The translations under genes and the position numbers were made by a program. 40,680 nucleotides of DNA from Flavobacteriales bacterium (GTDB lineage: Bacteria > Bacteroidota > Bacteroidia > Flavobacteriales_D > Parvicellaceae): NCBI GenBank assembly GCA_020631555.1, contig JAHDGY010000018.1, positions 1-40,680 of the forward strand. The letters are read 5' to 3'. Below the pieces are notes generated by a model. The model was not told the origin of the DNA. It did no database searches and saw only the letters and a list, made by a program, of their open reading frames with translations. Below are positions 38,132-40,680 of this stretch, in pieces; positions within the stretch are counted from its first letter, which is position 1, and every line of letters begins with the position of its first letter.

Positions 38132-38734
38132 TTAAAGTCGTTGTTGTTTATTTTTAGATTCTACGCTTTTGTTCTTTTTGTCTACTGAAGAAGGGCCTTC
38201 CAGTAACTCTGCAATCATCAATTTCATGTTTCGGGAATATTGTTTGTCCATATCATAGAATCCTTTTTGAGGATCAATTCCAATTTTTGCTACCGGAAAA
38301 TCTAATATGAATGATTCCGAAGCTTGCGATATGTCTTTTTTATTGAACAAATTGAATTCCAATTCAAATTTGAATTGATCAATTTTTTGATTTTTCATTC
38401 TCGTGTTCAGTGCGATACTCTTTGAGAAATAACCATCTTTACTTACAACTATCGTACATTCTATATTTTTTGGAAGGTTCAAGGTGAACTTACCTTTCTT
38501 AGTTGCAGTTCGATGTATCTCTTTGTTTCCGACAAACACCTTTACAGCTGCTTTGTCCAATTTTCCGTCAGTAGAATTGACAAACCCTCCGAAATGAATG
38601 GTACCTTTTTTAGCATTATCACCTAATTTGAACGCCCGATTACTATAATCGTAACTAGCAAATCCGGAAATGCTTACGATTCCGAATATTGGCATTAATA
38701 GGTTTTTAAGTAAATTGATTCTTATGGTTTTCAT
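38132..38734 (-). CDS. Secreted protein with carboxypeptidase-regulatory-like beta-sandwich
   Basis: This 200-residue protein has a signal-like N-terminus (LLKNLLMPIFGIVSISGFAS) and a small beta-sandwich at about residues 45-110. The sandwich pattern is FGGFVNSTDGKLDKAAVKVF, then KKGKFTLNLPKN and VSKDGYFSKSI. This matches the general form of carboxypeptidase-regulatory or transthyretin-like domains. A second conserved-looking part follows (LDFPVAKIGIDPQKGFYDMD, then QYSRNMKLMI), which I recall from many Bacteroidota hypothetical proteins. A Lys/Ser-rich tail ends the chain. Function is unknown; it probably stays in the periplasm or on the surface. It precedes the broken PKD gene on the same strand. 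Confidence 0.7.
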   Translation of the reverse strand: MKTIRINLLKNLLMPIFGIVSISGFASYDYSNRAFKLGDNAKKGTIHFGGFVNSTDGKLDKAAVKVFVGNKEIHRTATKKGKFTLNLPKNIECTIVVSKDGYFSKSIALNTRMKNQKIDQFKFELEFNLFNKKDISQASESFILDFPVAKIGIDPQKGFYDMDKQYSRNMKLMIAELLEGPSSVDKKNKSVESKNKQQRL

Positions 38735-38787
38735 GACAGATTGAGTTTGGTTCGTCAGTTTGTATATTAAGCTTTGAGAATCCCCTC

Positions 38788-39018
38788 TCAGAGGTTTCTA
38801 AATTTTCGGGGTAGGATGGATCTTTTCCTTTGATTCAAATTATTTAAGTCAATTTTTTCGTCGTGCGCCCTTAAGGCAGAAACCGGGTTCACGGCAACTG
38901 ACTTGATTTGACTCTCTTCGCCTTTGTCAATATTGATTTTGCTCATTGCATCCCACTGAGGAACAATGAAAGACGTAAAAAGCACAACGAAAATTGGTAA
39001 TACCAATTTCTCTTTCAT
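38788..39018 (-). CDS. Small secreted or membrane-anchored protein of unknown function
   Basis: I do not recognise this 76-residue protein. It starts with a clear signal or anchor (MKEKLVLPIFVVLFTSFIVP) and continues as a polar, charged tail with no Cys and no obvious motif; the end is basic (QRKRSILPRKFRNL). It sits 53 bases ahead of the 200-residue secreted protein on the same strand. Three TTAGGTT copies (AACCTAA on the coding strand) lie just before its start. It could be the leftover front of a larger gene. Confidence 0.5.
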   Translation of the reverse strand: MKEKLVLPIFVVLFTSFIVPQWDAMSKINIDKGEESQIKSVAVNPVSALRAHDEKIDLNNLNQRKRSILPRKFRNL

Positions 39019-39023
39019 AGCAC

Positions 39024-39056
39024 TTAGGTTTTAGGTTAGTTACACTTTGTTAGGTT
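39024..39056. repeat. Three TTAGGTT repeats before a small secreted-protein gene
   Basis: Copies of TTAGGTT lie at 39024-39030, 39031-39037 and 39050-39056, the first two in direct tandem. They sit 6 to 38 bases upstream of the start at 39018, where a regulator or the transcription start would be expected. Chance in AT-rich DNA cannot be excluded. Confidence 0.4.
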
Positions 39057-39179
39057 ATTATAGTATTCGTATTTCGAGGTTGTTTTGTTTGTTGATTCTT
39101 CCCTTCGTAACTACCTAACTTCCAATTGATTTGAAGGTTTTAAAATCAGTTAATTATTCCATAATCTCATTTAGCCTAC

Positions 39180-39216
39180 AAAAAAAGGGAGGACATTTGT
39201 GCCCCCCCTTTTTTTT
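39180..39216 (-). terminator. Intrinsic terminator of the sugar transferase gene
   Basis: A 13-bp stem forms between 39180-39192 (A7 GGG A GG) and 39203-39215 (the C and T runs), with one A-C mismatch and a loop of about ten bases. On the minus strand the stem ends in a run of seven T. It lies 26 bases past the sugar transferase stop. The plus-strand side also ends in T-rich sequence, so it may work both ways. Confidence 0.8.
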
Positions 39217-39241
39217 CATAGGTTTGAATAGAACAATAGAA

Positions 39242-40255
39242 TTAATTGCTTCTTGCTTTTTTAATAAGGATATTGTACAAAGCCTTGGAAAGGTATATAG
39301 CTTTGGTTTTTAAAGGATTCTTAAAGTAAGCATCCAAGTATCGTTGTTCGGATTCGATTATTTCCTCAATTGTTTTGGGCATATCTGCATAATAGGGAGG
39401 AATTAGCCCAGGTTTTGTTTTAGCTCTGTCAAACTGTAGACTTTCAGGATATAGATCTAAATACTGTTTGCTCAGAGGCCTAACACCAACTAGGCGCATT
39501 TCGCCTCTGAACACGTTAATGAACATTGGTAGCTCGTCTAACCAACATTTTCGCATAAACTTACCCCAACCAGTAACACGGAAATCATCCTTGAACTTAC
39601 CTCCGCTAGCCAGGTTGTTGATTTTATACATGTAACTTTGGAGGTGCCTTGCATAAGCGTGCATTGTACGTAATTTATACACTCCAATGGTTTCGCCATT
39701 ATGCCCTACACGATTTAGTTTAATGAAGATTCCCTCTGGTTGAGGCTTTGAAACCTCCATAGTTGGTTCTCCTACCTTTACGCATGTAAATTGCAATTCT
39801 GTGTCGGATTGCTTAACATCTTTTATTTCAAAACCATTGTACACTAGTCGCCCCAACAGCTCACATTTAGAAAGAGCTTTATTCCTCTTCCCCGTGATGA
39901 GACGGTACAATTTATGAGTTGGTTGAATTTTTGGAAAAACCCGATTGAGAATGAAATCTCCGGCAAGAAATATCTTTGCTAACCACGCAGCAGGAAAAAT
40001 CCTGGTGAGCCTTTGAGCACGCATGACATTGGTTTCAGCGCATCCAATGTACGTTCCTCCAATTTCTAAGCTGGCATTAATTTCCCGGAAATGCTTATTG
40101 AGACTACCTACTTTATTGCAAGGCTTCATGTGAATGATCGCCAGTTTACCTTTCTTTTTCTGACCGACTTCATCTTTAACAACTTTCAATGTCTGTTTTG
40201 GAAGTGAGCTTTCGTTCGAAGCCGCAACAGGATTAAATTGTATAATTCTTGTCAT
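39242..40255 (-). CDS. Polyisoprenyl-phosphate sugar-1-phosphate transferase-like protein
   Basis: The C-terminal half of this 337-residue protein is a bacterial sugar transferase domain (WbaP/WcaJ type), which moves a sugar-1-phosphate to undecaprenyl phosphate to begin a surface glycan. Visible motifs are YKLRTMHAYA, the catalytic WLDELPMFINVFRGEM and LVGVRPLS, then KPGLIPPYYADMPKT. The N-terminal 150 residues lack the usual membrane helices. They instead read like part of a class I methyltransferase-like fold (GGTYIGCAETNVMRAQRL), with a basic segment that may touch the membrane. This architecture recurs in Bacteroidota. No other glycan gene is in the window. Start ATG at 40255 has a look-alike copy upstream at 40290. 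Confidence 0.88.
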   Translation of the reverse strand: MTRIIQFNPVAASNESSLPKQTLKVVKDEVGQKKKGKLAIIHMKPCNKVGSLNKHFREINASLEIGGTYIGCAETNVMRAQRLTRIFPAAWLAKIFLAGDFILNRVFPKIQPTHKLYRLITGKRNKALSKCELLGRLVYNGFEIKDVKQSDTELQFTCVKVGEPTMEVSKPQPEGIFIKLNRVGHNGETIGVYKLRTMHAYARHLQSYMYKINNLASGGKFKDDFRVTGWGKFMRKCWLDELPMFINVFRGEMRLVGVRPLSKQYLDLYPESLQFDRAKTKPGLIPPYYADMPKTIEEIIESEQRYLDAYFKNPLKTKAIYLSKALYNILIKKARSN

Positions 40256-40292
40256 AGCATTTAATTTGGGTGGTGCTAAATGCTTGTCATAG
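40248..40292 (-). promoter_or_regulatory. Duplicated start region and inverted repeat before the sugar transferase
   Basis: The ten bases cttgtcatag occur at 40248-40257 and again at 40283-40292, so the coding strand carries ATGACAAG twice. The upstream copy opens a four-codon frame (M-T-S-I-stop). Between the copies, agcattta (40256-40263) and taaatgct (40277-40284) form an 8-bp inverted repeat with a 13-base spacer. This could be a leader or operator affecting translation. Confidence 0.4.
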
Positions 40293-40680
40293 AAATGGTT
40301 GTTAAACGATGGTTCGGCGATAATGCAATGAAAATTAGGTAGTTTTAATTGTTTAAGATTGTATCGGTAAATAGTTAGTAGTTAAATGAGTATTCGTTTT
40401 AATTCAGGTTTTGTTGGTCTATTTTTCCCAGCGGTACGTCGAGGCTTCCAATCGTGGATCCAATTGGAAAAATCATGATTTATTGGTTGGTTAATGCAGA
40501 ATTTAAGCAGTATTATATTTGTTAAGTTTTTATTGTTGAGTTGTTTAAAAGGTTTCGTGCTTTTATTGTTGTATTCAATTGGAGAATTTCACCGTTTCAA
40601 AAACATTCTAGTTAGTCACGGGCAGGGTATTCTAAGATAAAACCAAGCAAAAAATGATTTATTTGCTATGCTGACAAAGA
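40293..40680. other. Gene-free stretch at the right edge
   Basis: The last 388 bases have only short frames of 15 to 30 codons without family features. I see no hairpin, tRNA or clear promoter box; TAATTTTC on the minus strand near 40340 is one base from TAnnTTTG. It is likely the leader of the sugar transferase gene and flanking space. Confidence 0.5.

Overview
The window looks like a chromosomal segment of a low-GC Bacteroidota, most likely a Flavobacteriales-type lineage. The evidence is protein content: a PorV/PorQ-type barrel next to a PorU2-like C25 sortase of the type IX secretion system, a CarboxypepD_reg/DUF5686 outer-membrane protein, a YtxJ-type bacilliredoxin, a membrane-anchored AraC regulator with TPR repeats, a tamB/tsaD divergent pair and a row of SurA-like foldases. 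Shine-Dalgarno sequences are mostly absent, as is usual for this phylum; guaB is a clear exception. I found no rRNA, tRNA or CRISPR array.

Layout. 1-198: probable tail of a decayed ISL3-type transposase. 199-8278: SulP anion transporter, tamB, and divergent tsaD-sixA, then convergent ytxJ. 8373-14144 (minus strand): TPR/AraC regulator, a long perfect hairpin, an unknown membrane protein, a membrane/thioredoxin fusion and recQ. 14332-18661 (plus strand): tatC, a DUF5686 outer-membrane protein and lptB. 18668-19619 (minus): pssA overlapping purS. 19799-26072 (plus): porV/porQ-family gene and porU2-like gene. 26184-34455 (minus): guaB, three SurA-like genes and moxR in one tight cluster, then bcp and recA, closed by a clear terminator. 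34835-37084 (plus): hotdog thioesterase, 5-formyl-THF cyclo-ligase, NlpC/P60 hydrolase and a small candidate lipoprotein. 37085-38131: a decayed patch with an IS5-like transposase stub, two direct 56-bp repeats, a gene stub ending at an IS end and a broken PKD-domain gene. 38132-40255 (minus): two secreted proteins of unknown role and a sugar transferase.

Much of the window serves the cell envelope. TatC exports folded proteins, LptB powers LPS export, TamB moves material to the outer membrane, the SurA-like proteins fold outer-membrane clients, PorV/PorU2 belong to type IX secretion, PssA makes phospholipid, and the sugar transferase starts a surface glycan. Housekeeping genes (guaB, recA, recQ, purS, tsaD, cyclo-ligase) and thiol/peroxide defence genes (bcp, ytxJ, the CxxC membrane protein) are interspersed.

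I did not find a clearly new multi-gene system. The best leads are the 29-bp perfect hairpin at 10214-10281, the CxxC membrane protein with its unknown neighbour, the REP-like palindrome read through as protein in a lipoprotein signal peptide, the overlapping tamB/tsaD starts with no ATG for tsaD, the palindrome in front of bcp, and the duplicated start region of the sugar transferase.
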